Shown one piece after another: positions 24,287-33,784 of a stretch of 64,000 nucleotides of DNA. The stretch comes from Chlorops oryzae (Eukaryota > Arthropoda > Insecta > Diptera > Chloropidae), in NCBI GenBank assembly GCA_020466095.1, contig CM035808.1, positions 39,469,544 to 39,533,543 of the forward strand. Direction: 5' to 3'. Position numbers and translations under genes: made by a program. A model generated the notes under the pieces. The model saw nothing but the letters and a program-made list of their open reading frames with translations. It did not search any database and was not told the DNA's origin. Numbering within the stretch: position 1 is the first letter of the stretch; each line of letters opens with the position of its first letter.

Positions 24287-25677
24287 GGCCCCATCTACAC
24301 GATGCAAGTTTTCGCTTGGCAAGTTTTAGTACTTGTGTGCAAGAACTTGCGTGACCAATCCACACGATGCTAGTAAATTTTAGCTTGCAGCTTGCCTGAA
24401 AGTAATCTAAAGATGACTTGCACGCAAGTGCTTGGGCACATAGCCACACGGCGTTACTAAAAGTTGCTTTTCAGAAGCAATATTTTTAGAACATGTAGCT
24501 TGCAAGCTTGAAGGTTTTTACATTCAAGTAGAAGTTCTTGCCGCAAGTTTGCCAGTTCGTATAAAAAATCATATTTTAACCTAAAATAGCAAAAATGAAT
24601 AAATAAATAAAGAAAGTTCTAGCAGCGGTGCTCATTTTGGAAGGAATAGAAAATTATAGAAAAAAACCAAAACGAACAATTTGGGCACGCAAATTCAAGA
24701 CAGAAATCCCTTTTATGAGAATTCAATGAAGGACCTATCAAATGAAGGTGAACAATTCAAAGCGCTTCCATTTCACTGGTTTACCCCCAGAGCTTCCAGA
24801 GCAAGGAATGCAATTTGTCCTTTATAACCAGCTTTTCCAAATTTGTTTTTTCGGCAATGGCTTCGTAAGCTGCCTCTTTTTATACCTTTTCCGAAGGAAA
24901 GGGTATATTAAGTTTGGCACGGAGTATGAAACATACCCTCTAACGGTTAAAATTTGACCATGACCACCATTCGCGAAATTCGGAAAAATTCTACTTTCAC
25001 TTTTTTGAATTGAGTATTTCGCAACTAGACAAAATGTCCTCTAACGGTTAAAATTTGACCATGCCCACCATCCGCGAAAATTTTGTGCTTAATAATAATC
25101 TCGAGTTTTAGAAGCTAAATCGAAGTACAGATAAGGTATAAATAGATATCCAAGCTAGAACAACGAAAACAGCAGGAATTTTTGTTAAGATAATGTTTTA
25201 ACATATTTTAGGCTGAGGAAAAGGTATGTGTGCAATCGGCTTAGCCGATGTAAAATTTTTTACTTGTTTTTGTAGTCCATGTGTGACTTTTGCCACAAGC
25301 ACTCATTTTGCTGGTATTCTTCAGTAATTATTTCAATTTGCTCCTCTGACACAGCCATGTTGATAAAAAAAAATGCGAAAAATTTAATTCAATAAATATG
25401 TTAGCTAGCTATGAAGAAAATAATAAATATTGAAACATCGCACTCGCTACTTTCTTGAACCTGACAGTTTGTAAGCGTGCAAGTAAAAAAAATGCTTCTA
25501 GCAAATTGGAAGATTGTATTTCTACACGATCCGAATTTTCTTTAGGCAAGTTCTTGCATGGAAGTCTTGAAAAACCTGCCGCAAGTCCTTGCAAGCATTC
25601 TACACGATGCAATCTCCTTGCCAAGTACTTGCAGAAGTGACTTGCCAAGTGAAAACTTGCATCGTGTAGATGGGGCC
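24287..25677. mobile_element. Harbinger-like non-autonomous DNA element nested in LTR
   Basis: The ends are GGCCCCATCTACACGATGC and its exact inverse. TIR similarity runs about 38 bases with one mismatch. TTA is duplicated on both sides (24284-24286, 25678-25680), which fits PIF/Harbinger target preference. The uninterrupted LTR at 33785-36706 proves the empty site. ACACGATGC recurs sub-terminally, and CTTGC/GCAAG words are very dense in both end regions. No transposase frame exists. A DINE-like repeat (24881-25265) lies within. Confidence 0.75.
24881..25265 (+). mobile_element. DINE-like repeat, family C, nested in Harbinger-like element
   Basis: It starts TATACCTTTTCCGAAGGAAA with a hairpin reading back to GGGTATATTAAG, and ends TTTTTTACTTG before TTTTT, the same end structure as families A and B. 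CTCTAACGGTTAAAATTTG occurs twice, about 100 bases apart. The (GTCY)n tract is missing. Confidence 0.6.
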
Positions 25678-28103
25678 TTATGCGAGCGAGTGCTATGGCA
25701 AAAACTTAGATTCCTACCAAAAAAAAGACAAAAAGAAAAATTCAAACGAAAGTGTTTGTATCCTACAACTACACTAACAATAATGGAAATAAATCCCTAC
25801 ACACTATTCAACAGGTATGTTGCCCTATAGGCTGAACGTGTAAAAAAAATTTCTTCGATTTTAATTTAGGTTATATTGCTATTTAAGTGTGGTTAAAAAT
25901 ATTTATTTTTTTTTTTTTTATTTTTATTTTTTTTTTTTTTTTTTTTAATTTCTAAATATCCACAAAACAAACCCTATAAAAAGACAACTAATTAATGTAT
26001 GGATTTCTCATATTTCCGAAAAAAAAAAAAAAAAAAAAAATCAACTTTTCGTCGTCCTATCCATCACAAACGCTTTTCGTTTGCGTTCCCTTTGAAACAA
26101 TGTCAATGCATATACTTTGAGTCGCGGCTCTTACACTCAACCGAAAAGGTAAATAAGAAAGAAAGTAAAAATTTCAAACTCACGTGGTTATTGCTCGTCA
26201 CCTTCGAGATTACCAATTCCTCGTTAACGACAGGCCTGTAGTTTCGCAGATCGTTGGTTCTCGATGATTCGATGAAAATTGAAAGATTAAATTTAAATGG
26301 ATCATATCAACAGAAATGGTTTTCAAATACCTGAGTCCATCAGTAGACACCATATACTCTTTTACTTTGCTTAAATATTTTTTTTTTTTTTTTTGTAAAT
26401 CGAACGTTAGAATGTACTGTTCCCCTCATTCATTTATCTGTTTTTGGGGGTATTTTAAACAAACAAATGAGCGGGCGAACGATTAGGAAAAGTTTAAGCA
26501 CAATATTTTCCATGCTTCCTAGGAGCGTAAACTACATGCGTGCAAAAAGGAAATTTGACACATACATATATCATGCACTAGAGAAAGTCTAGGTAGGTAT
26601 GTACATATGTATGCTCACGTGAAAAGCTTGGAAATGTTTTCAGCAGATCGAGCGAGAATATTTTCCTTCTTGCCAGCTCAGTTATATATATATACATATA
26701 TATACGGTGTGTGCACTAACATATGGATATGCGTATGCATATACACAGGTTACACTCATACATATATGTAGTTCCTCAATCTATTAATATTTGTTCGTCC
26801 GTAAACCGATGAATTTACACGTTCATCCTTTAGGAGCGATCAATTGATTCTAAAAAAATTACGTCTTTAAGTATTATTTGTACGAATTAAAGTGAATATG
26901 TCTAATAGGAATCTACACTCAATAACTCTAATGAATTCCGGTTAAATACAAAAAAAACATTATTTGTCATCTTAGGAGACTCAATCTCCAAGAAAAAAAC
27001 TAACGACAAAACTTGATCAGAAGATCTTAACTAGCTCAATGAGTGGAAATTGAACGGAGAATTTTCAAGCAAAGTCAAAGAATTCGTGGTCGGAATGCTG
27101 CTGTTTGGTTCGGCTTGCTCCCTGGGCTCTTTCAGTAGATTGGTCCGTCGTGCTTGCCAAAGGTTATGATCGGCCGGCGGAACCGAGCTTCCGGAGCACG
27201 GGTATTTCACAATCACTTCTCAGCCTTTCATTCGCATTCGTGCTACGTGTGGTAGAAAAAGTTTGTGGCCGTCCGCTATACAGGCGGATCGAGTGGTTTC
27301 CTTATGATGGCCTTTAGGTAACCAATGTGGCGTAGATATTATTGGGTATAACACGCGTGGCCTTCCTTACAATCGGCGTGATGTTCTATTCCGTTAACTG
27401 TAGATGAATCAAATCATTTTTGTTGATCTTTTGTTTATACACACAGATATTTACTTGAAACGATCAGTTATTTAGCATAATTGCGCGACTCCAGACTCAC
27501 TGAAGAGTTATTTTTAGCTTTAAAATTTTTCCTTTGTTTAAAGCACGTCTAACTTTATCCTCGATTCAAAACGGAAGTAGTTCTTTGTTCTTTTTTTTCC
27601 TTCTTCCAGTCTTTTCGTTCTCTCTTACGACTGTCAAAATTCAACTGGCAGCTGACTTCAGTTTCTAAGTCAACGTTTATATGCAGAAACAAATGTTTTT
27701 GGGACAGTTCATGTATTAAATAAAGCAATGCGAAGAAACGAGGCTGGTTATCGTTTTAGTTTAGCTTCTTTCTTTGTCCAATATGACCGCAGCTTTCAGC
27801 TTTCCTTTGATTCCCTCTGTAATCAGGTAAGTTCTTTTCGAATGTCTGCGAAACATTTCCTCTACGTGCAAACGCTTACTGGCTGAATTTACACTATACG
27901 ACGGGAGGTAAAGCTTGGCTACATTTTGCCACGGTGTGGGCAATTTTTAGACGAGTGTACACTCTGACTGACAACCAGTAGGGCATGAGAAGCCAATTGA
28001 CATTTACGAACTAAGTGCGTTTTTAGACGTTAGGGCTTTTGCGTATCACAAAACAGCTTATTCTCCACTTTTAGACGGGAAGACGCTGAAAAAAAGTAAA
28101 AGC

Positions 28104-31100
28104 CTACGCTGGCCAAATGTCTTTGGCATGAAAACGGCCAACTTCTTTTCCTTGCATATCCTCGAGTAGATATATCGATTGTCCAATTTTTGCTTTAACA
28201 CGAGCCTGAATCCCGGTCGGAGCTAGTTTCGCATTAAAGTAATTTGTCATATTACTTTGCGCGAAGTTTCGTCTAATAACGTGTTCACCAATTTCGTAAG
28301 ATCGAGGCCTAGTACGTAGATTGTAAGAGCGGGCATTTTTACTATACGCAGCTTTGATTTTTGATTGAATGGAGTGCCGTAACAAGGTAAATTTATCGTT
28401 GCGGCTTAGCTCAGCTGTGGCTTCTGTCAATAAACCCAAATTTCGTAATAGCATATAGTCCTTCCCATGGCATATCATATTTTGTCCGAAAACAATTTGG
28501 TATGGGGACTTCCCGATAGTGGAGTGTAAGCTATTACGTAGAGAGCTATTTATGCTGCCCACATACTCGTCCCAATCACGTTGTCCCTTGCGTAGGTATG
28601 ATCTTAGCGCTTCGTTAATGCTCCGATTGACACGTTCAGATGCGTTACTTTGAGGTGAGTAGACCGCTGTGAGAGTATGTTGTACTCCAAATTTTTGAAG
28701 GAACGATTGGAAATCCTTGCTTTTGAACTGACTGCCATTGTCTGTCAGTATTATTTCCGGTACTCCAAAGCAATCAAAAATAGTTTCTTTTACAAAGGAT
28801 ATAATGTTTTTCGATAACAAGCTTCGCAGTGGTTTCAAGAAGGTAAATTTAGAAAAGTGATCTAAAATAATGAGTATGCCGACGTTTCCTTTTTTAGATC
28901 TGGGATATGGTCCAACCAGGTCCATATACAACCGTTGGAAGGGACGTTCGGAGGTCGCCATAGCTCCCATGGGTGGTCGTAATGTTTGAGTCGGTGTCTT
29001 GGAGGTTTTACACAGTTCACATTTGCCTATGTATTCGCGTACGTCGTTGAGAAGGCCTGGCCAATAAAAGTATCGCCGTATACGTTCCAAAGTCTTGGCT
29101 ATTCCGCCGTGCGAGGCATTTGGAATATCGTGTGCAGCATATATTACTTTATCATGTAGATCAGCTGGCACCCACAATTTCCATCGTTCGGACTCATTTA
29201 GGCTATCAGCCAATAATTCAGTACGATGATATATATATCGGTCGGCCACTTTAAAATCCGGCAATTGCAGACGGGCGAGTTTTTCGCGCAAATTTTTATA
29301 ATCTTCCGAGTCAAAACATGGCGATTCTAAGTCGATCTCCGGCAAAGATTCTATTTCAACAGAATCGCAGATAACGTCTCCTTCAAAAGCTCTAGATAGT
29401 GTATCGGGTACTACATTTTCCCTACCTTTGCGATGTTCAATCGAGAAATTCATACCCTGTAACTTTAAAGCCCACCTTGCGAGTCTACCTGTTAGGTCTT
29501 TTTGGCTCATAAGCCATTTAAGCGCTGAATGGTCAGTTATAACCGTGAATTTCTGTCTCTCAATGTATGGTCGCCACTTTTTGATGGCAAGTATCACAGC
29601 TAGGCATTCTAGTTCTGAGACCGAGTAGTTTCTTTGGGCACGATTTAGTTTTTGTGACATGAACGCTATTGGTCGCTCATCTCCGTTCATATCAACTTGA
29701 GCCAGAACAGCTCCAACTCCAAGTTGACTTGCATCGCATTGGACCAGAAACTCTCGGTTATAATCTGGATGTACTAATACAGGTGGAGAACACAGTTTTC
29801 GTTTCAAGTTATTAAAAGCTTCATTTGTTTCAGGCGTCCAACTAAAAGACTTCTTTTTGGCGGAAAGCAGTTCTGAGAGATGGAAGGTGCAGGTGGAAAA
29901 ATCTTCGATAAACCGTCTGTACCATCCTGCCATCCCTAGGAACTGACGAACTTGGCGGACAGATTTTGGTACTGGAAAATCGGCAATGGCTTTTAATTTG
30001 TCGGGGTCACATTTCAGCGTACCTCCCTCCACTACATATCCCAAGAATTTCACTTCTTTCAACCCAAAACAGCTTTTACTGGTGTTGATCGTTAGACCAG
30101 CTTGTCTTAATCGCGCAGCCACCTCAAACAAGTGTCGGATATGCTCTTCGAAGGTGGAAGACAATATCAATAGATCATCTAGGTATACGAAAACATGCGT
30201 TTTCATATGATACGGTATCACTCGATCCATAAGCCGACACATTGTCTGAGGGGCGTTGCATAGTCCAAATGGCATACGGGTATATTGATAATGCGGACGA
30301 CCGGGCACAGTAAAAGCAGTCTTCGCTTTGGATTCTTCTGTAAGGCTAATTTGCCAAAAGGCGTCCTTTATGTCTACTTTGGATATGCAATGGACTGGAG
30401 GCAGTCGCGAAATTATCCCGTCTATGTTAGGCATTGGATAGGCATCTTTGGCGGTCACCGCATTGAGCTTTCTTGAGTCAAGACAAAAGCGTACTTTGTC
30501 AGGTTTCACGATCAGAACACCGGGTGAAGACCAAGGAGATCCTTCGGCTTCTTCGACAACTCCGAGGCTGATCATCCTATCGATCTCCCGACAAAGCAGC
30601 TTTTCGATTGCAGGAGAAATCGGATAAAATTTTTGCTTGATCGGCTTAGCGTCTCCAGTATCAATTGCGTGTTGCACCAAAGATGTCAATCCAAGGCCTT
30701 CTTTTTCCGCTGATGGAAAGGCTGAAATAGCAGCATTGAGCTGAAATTGTTGATTTTGAGTTAGTTGCAGTCGTTGAGACTGATTTTTATCGGTAATTAC
30801 TTCCAAAATATTTGCACTGTCTATAACCTGTAGTCCAAATGCATCAAAGAAATCACAGCCACAGATAACATTTTGCTTGAAAGCAGTCACTACTAGGAAT
30901 TTTAATGGTTTTTCTACAGAATTGTACCGCACCATGGCATTTAACGTACCGGCAATTTGTTGGTGCTGCCCATCAGCGGTCCTGACTCTGGAGCTAAATT
31001 TTTCTAATTTATGATTTTGAGTAATTTCTCGAGCAAGCGCACCACCCAAACAACTATTGGTAGCACCGCTATCCAATAAAGCTAGATATGGTTTTCCAAA

Positions 31101-31439
31101 AATGTCTACTGTTGTGTGAGGACGACAATCACCTTCTAATGTTTGAATGGACGAAATACGAAATGTTCTTGATGACTTAATCTTCTCCCAAAAACTTTTT
31201 AATCGATCTCTCGAGCGCTGTTTGTGTTTCGGAATATCATTGAATATTCGATTTCTGACTTTCTGGTAATTTTCCAAGCGGATATGGTATGGTATAAATA
31301 ATTTTTCGGACGGAACGGACTTATTTTCAAAATTTTTTTGTAGAATTTTAATTTCTAATTCCGAGGACTCTGAGTCGTTGGATGCTCGGCTTGTTGAGGG
31401 CGAACATCCGGCATGAAGTTTCCCGGTTTCCCCGTACAA
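28104..31439 (-). CDS. pol: Gypsy Pol polyprotein (protease, RT, RNase H, integrase)
   Basis: The frame is open for 1111 codons; its first triplet is TTG, with no ATG start, and it lies -1 to gag, so translation is expected by frameshifting near 31418. Numbering from 31439: aspartic protease motif DSGAT at 123-127; reverse transcriptase about 265-460 with the first aspartate at 356 and YLDD at 419-422; RNase H acidic residues D569, E609, D636 and D679; integrase zinc-binding H770, H777, C807, C810 and catalytic D840, D900, E935 (D35E spacing). All key residues are present and there is no stop, so the enzyme set looks functional. It would copy the element's RNA with tRNA-Lys as primer and insert the DNA into chromosomes. 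The C-terminus is short, without chromodomain or envelope. Confidence 0.95.
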   Translation of the reverse strand: MYGETGKLHAGCSPSTSRASNDSESSELEIKILQKNFENKSVPSEKLFIPYHIRLENYQKVRNRIFNDIPKHKQRSRDRLKSFWEKIKSSRTFRISSIQTLEGDCRPHTTVDIFGKPYLALLDSGATNSCLGGALAREITQNHKLEKFSSRVRTADGQHQQIAGTLNAMVRYNSVEKPLKFLVVTAFKQNVICGCDFFDAFGLQVIDSANILEVITDKNQSQRLQLTQNQQFQLNAAISAFPSAEKEGLGLTSLVQHAIDTGDAKPIKQKFYPISPAIEKLLCREIDRMISLGVVEEAEGSPWSSPGVLIVKPDKVRFCLDSRKLNAVTAKDAYPMPNIDGIISRLPPVHCISKVDIKDAFWQISLTEESKAKTAFTVPGRPHYQYTRMPFGLCNAPQTMCRLMDRVIPYHMKTHVFVYLDDLLILSSTFEEHIRHLFEVAARLRQAGLTINTSKSCFGLKEVKFLGYVVEGGTLKCDPDKLKAIADFPVPKSVRQVRQFLGMAGWYRRFIEDFSTCTFHLSELLSAKKKSFSWTPETNEAFNNLKRKLCSPPVLVHPDYNREFLVQCDASQLGVGAVLAQVDMNGDERPIAFMSQKLNRAQRNYSVSELECLAVILAIKKWRPYIERQKFTVITDHSALKWLMSQKDLTGRLARWALKLQGMNFSIEHRKGRENVVPDTLSRAFEGDVICDSVEIESLPEIDLESPCFDSEDYKNLREKLARLQLPDFKVADRYIYHRTELLADSLNESERWKLWVPADLHDKVIYAAHDIPNASHGGIAKTLERIRRYFYWPGLLNDVREYIGKCELCKTSKTPTQTLRPPMGAMATSERPFQRLYMDLVGPYPRSKKGNVGILIILDHFSKFTFLKPLRSLLSKNIISFVKETIFDCFGVPEIILTDNGSQFKSKDFQSFLQKFGVQHTLTAVYSPQSNASERVNRSINEALRSYLRKGQRDWDEYVGSINSSLRNSLHSTIGKSPYQIVFGQNMICHGKDYMLLRNLGLLTEATAELSRNDKFTLLRHSIQSKIKAAYSKNARSYNLRTRPRSYEIGEHVIRRNFAQSNMTNYFNAKLAPTGIQARVKAKIGQSIYLLEDMQGKEVGRFHAKDIWPA

Positions 31440-33076
31440 CTCGGATTTTCACAGGTAGGGATATATTGTCCCTTTGCTCCACAACTATAGCACTTAACCT
31501 CCCTTGGCTTTTTACATTCTTTGTAACTGTGTCCCTTTTCATGACAGTTATGGCATACCCATACGTCTTTTGGTCTGGCTTTGATCTCATCTACCTGAGC
31601 TTTTATTTCCTCGGAATGACTTTCGACTTCTTGTACCTGCAATTCTGAAACATACTTATTGGGATATTTTGGTCTTAAATGAGATGAAAACTCCTGACAA
31701 AAACTCTCATGCTTTCTTGCCTCACGGCGCAATTCACTAAGTGAATGGATAGGCACATGGAGTAATTCATGCCTTAAATCAGGTTTCAAGTTATGGGTTA
31801 TGATGTCGATCACTTCTGACTCAGATAGGGGTCGTCTAAGCCTTTCAGACTTCTTTGTAATAGCGTCTACAAAATCGTCAAATGTTTCATTTGACCGTTG
31901 CTTATGGCTCATAATCTCTTTCTTAATTTCAAAGTCTGTAGATAAATCCTTGAATTCCCTCCTAAGAGCATCGCAAAGTGAATACCATTCTAAATCTCCT
32001 TCTCTACGGTGGTATCTCCACAGCCATTCTAACGCTCTATGGGTAAATAATTGATGGATATGACGACACAAAAGATCAAAATCACCGTCCAAATGTAGCT
32101 CAATCATCTTTTCTATTCGAGATATAAAATCTTCAACTGGAATATCGTGCTTCTCTCCACTAAATTTAATGGGCCAGTTTCTTATCATGTTAGAATATTT
32201 CTCACTCATGTTCGGATCAAAATGTTGTCGACCTCTATGACTCGGATATCGGGATCGGGTGGTTCGGTACGGACTTAGAAACTCTATGCCGGGCTCAACA
32301 TATTGTGCGGGCGCAGGTCCATTTCGTGGTGGCGAGTGTGGTTCTGTCGTTACCGGTTGTTCTTCTATACGAAGATTACCCATCATTCTCGCACACATCC
32401 GCTCTATTGTTTGGGTTACCTCCTGTTTGAATGAATTCAAAGATCTCGAAATCATGTTTTGGATTTGTGGCTCGGATAATGCATTATCTCTAGGAACGCT
32501 TTGTTCTGTGAAATCATTCATAGCGTGCGGAATCCGATCGCGACTATGAACTGACAATCGATTGACAGAATTTATAGGCGAATAGGTGCCTGGATCTTCT
32601 GGTCTCGGTTGAGTATTCTTTCGTTTGTTAACCCTGAAAGTCGGATTGGCAGTCACAAAGTGATCATGCTCGGAAACATTATGATTCGAACGCCCTTGGG
32701 CTAAGTGGGTCATTTGGGCGGCTGATTGCATTCTTGCATTATACCGCGTATTCGGTCGTGCTTGTAAAGTCATATTTTTTTTGGATCCACCCGATATAGA
32801 CTGACGAGAGGTAGAAATTAATCTTTGAACCTCGGAAGCTGGTGTTCGCGGTAGGTTTAATGGTGGTCGTAAGTCAGCTATAGAGCATTCAGTTCTACAA
32901 ATGGGACACGAAGAGTTTTCTTCCAGCCATTTCTGAAGGCAAAAGTGGTGAAAAGTATGTTGGCAATGAGTCTCTACTTTCTTGTCATTCGACAATAAAA
33001 CATCACTGCATACCGCACAAAACGGATCTATAGTCGCTAGCACAGCGGCTGCACCTTCTTCATTGGTTTGAGACAT
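31355..33076 (-). CDS. gag: Gypsy Gag polyprotein with N-terminal RING-H2 finger
   Basis: 573 codons from the first ATG (33076); an upstream TTG in the same frame is not needed. Residues C20, C23, C38, H40, H43, C46, C57 and C60 form a perfect RING-H2 pattern. V22, W50, P58 and R61 occupy the positions that in active ubiquitin ligases contact the E2 enzyme or serve as the linchpin arginine. A basic, Ser/Arg/Pro-rich linker follows, then a retrotransposon Gag capsid-like region at about 290-480. Next is one canonical zinc knuckle (C508, C511, H516, C521). A second knuckle has glutamine (Q537) in place of histidine between C529/C532 and C542. Gag assembles the particle and binds RNA; the RING could recruit host ubiquitin machinery. 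It overlaps pol in the -1 frame. Confidence 0.9.
   Translation of the reverse strand: MSQTNEEGAAAVLATIDPFCAVCSDVLLSNDKKVETHCQHTFHHFCLQKWLEENSSCPICRTECSIADLRPPLNLPRTPASEVQRLISTSRQSISGGSKKNMTLQARPNTRYNARMQSAAQMTHLAQGRSNHNVSEHDHFVTANPTFRVNKRKNTQPRPEDPGTYSPINSVNRLSVHSRDRIPHAMNDFTEQSVPRDNALSEPQIQNMISRSLNSFKQEVTQTIERMCARMMGNLRIEEQPVTTEPHSPPRNGPAPAQYVEPGIEFLSPYRTTRSRYPSHRGRQHFDPNMSEKYSNMIRNWPIKFSGEKHDIPVEDFISRIEKMIELHLDGDFDLLCRHIHQLFTHRALEWLWRYHRREGDLEWYSLCDALRREFKDLSTDFEIKKEIMSHKQRSNETFDDFVDAITKKSERLRRPLSESEVIDIITHNLKPDLRHELLHVPIHSLSELRREARKHESFCQEFSSHLRPKYPNKYVSELQVQEVESHSEEIKAQVDEIKARPKDVWVCHNCHEKGHSYKECKKPREVKCYSCGAKGQYIPTCENPSCTGKPGNFMPDVRPQQAEHPTTQSPRN
31361..31424 (-). promoter_or_regulatory. 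Predicted -1 ribosomal frameshift signal
   Basis: On the minus strand gag reads CCG GGA AAC, so the heptamer G GGA AAC (31424-31418) is in the canonical slippery phase. Eight bases later GGATG (31409-31405) can pair with CATCC (31384-31380). CCGAG (31389-31385), inside that loop, can pair with CTCGG (31365-31361) beyond it, giving an H-type pseudoknot topology. The gag stop is at 31357-31355, right after the knot. The -1 frame continues as pol. Stems are only 5 bp each, so the knot is a prediction. Confidence 0.7.
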
Positions 33077-33759
33077 TCTATTTATAATTTTTAACGATTT
33101 CACTATAATTTTCAATTACAACAATTTGTTCGCAGGGAGTCAACTAAGACAAATCAGCTAAAATAAGGTTTGTCAAGGAATTGATCGAGACACACAAAAG
33201 AAATTACTATTACGAATAAATATCGGACAAGATAATAAGTGTTGATCTTCTTGAGTAATACTTTAAAATGTTAAAGTAATAAGATCTCTAAAGAGAACAA
33301 ACAACATAGAACAAAATTTATATTTCGGTATATTTGCTTAAGTTATGCAAACATAAATCCAGAAATATTAATGATAACAGATCAAGAATTTTTCTTTGGT
33401 CAGTATATCTGAAGTGAATATACAGTAATCCGAAAGACCTATTCTATCACTTACTAAACAAATCAAAAAAAAATTGAGGAAAATATTGGGGTTATTTGAT
33501 CAAGAATTTTTCTTTGGTCAGCCTTTCCGAATTGAAGAGGTAGCAATCCTTAAGAAATATTCTATCATGCTCAAAACTAACACACAATAAAACAGGAAAA
33601 TCTATTGAAGAAAAAGACACTGTGGTTTGACGGAGATAGTTAGGATGGATAGAGATGGAAAAAGAAGTGTAAAGAAGCAGAGTGGGGTGTCCCATTGTTG
33701 TTAGAAGTCCCGACAAGGCCTTCTAGTGGACATTTTTTTTTTTCGAGTTTATTTGTATT

Positions 33760-33777
33760 GCCCCACGTTGGGCGCCA
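33760..33777 (-). other. Primer-binding site, tRNA-Lys type
   Basis: The minus strand reads TGGCGCCCAACGTGGGGC, the 18-base complement of the 3' end of the Lys1,2 (CUU) tRNA. It begins seven bases inside the right LTR. It confirms the minus-strand orientation and the LTR boundary. Confidence 0.9.
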
Positions 33778-33784
33778 AAATTTA

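Larger units (their letters stand above)
23728..28050 (-). repeat. Left LTR (3' LTR), split by an insertion
   Basis: It spans 4323 bases, but 1394 of these are the Harbinger-like insertion plus its TTA duplication (24284-25680). The remainder matches the right LTR almost base for base. LTRs of 2.9 kb are unusually long for gypsy elements. T-rich (about 25897-25947) and A-rich (26020-26040) runs differ in length between the LTRs. Confidence 0.95.

Noticed and set aside
27031..27317. Short frames on both strands in the LTRs (also at 35687-35973)
   Set aside because: They are identical in both LTRs only because the LTRs are identical; length is near chance and start codons are inconsistent.
29428..30476. 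Plus-strand frames opposite the gypsy pol
   Set aside because: Shadows of the pol reading frame on the other strand; no domain of their own.
31426..31433. GGGGAAAC just upstream as an alternative slippery site
   Set aside because: Its phase in gag (ACG GGG AAA CCG) does not give the X XXY YYZ pattern; the GGGAAAC at 31418-31424 does.
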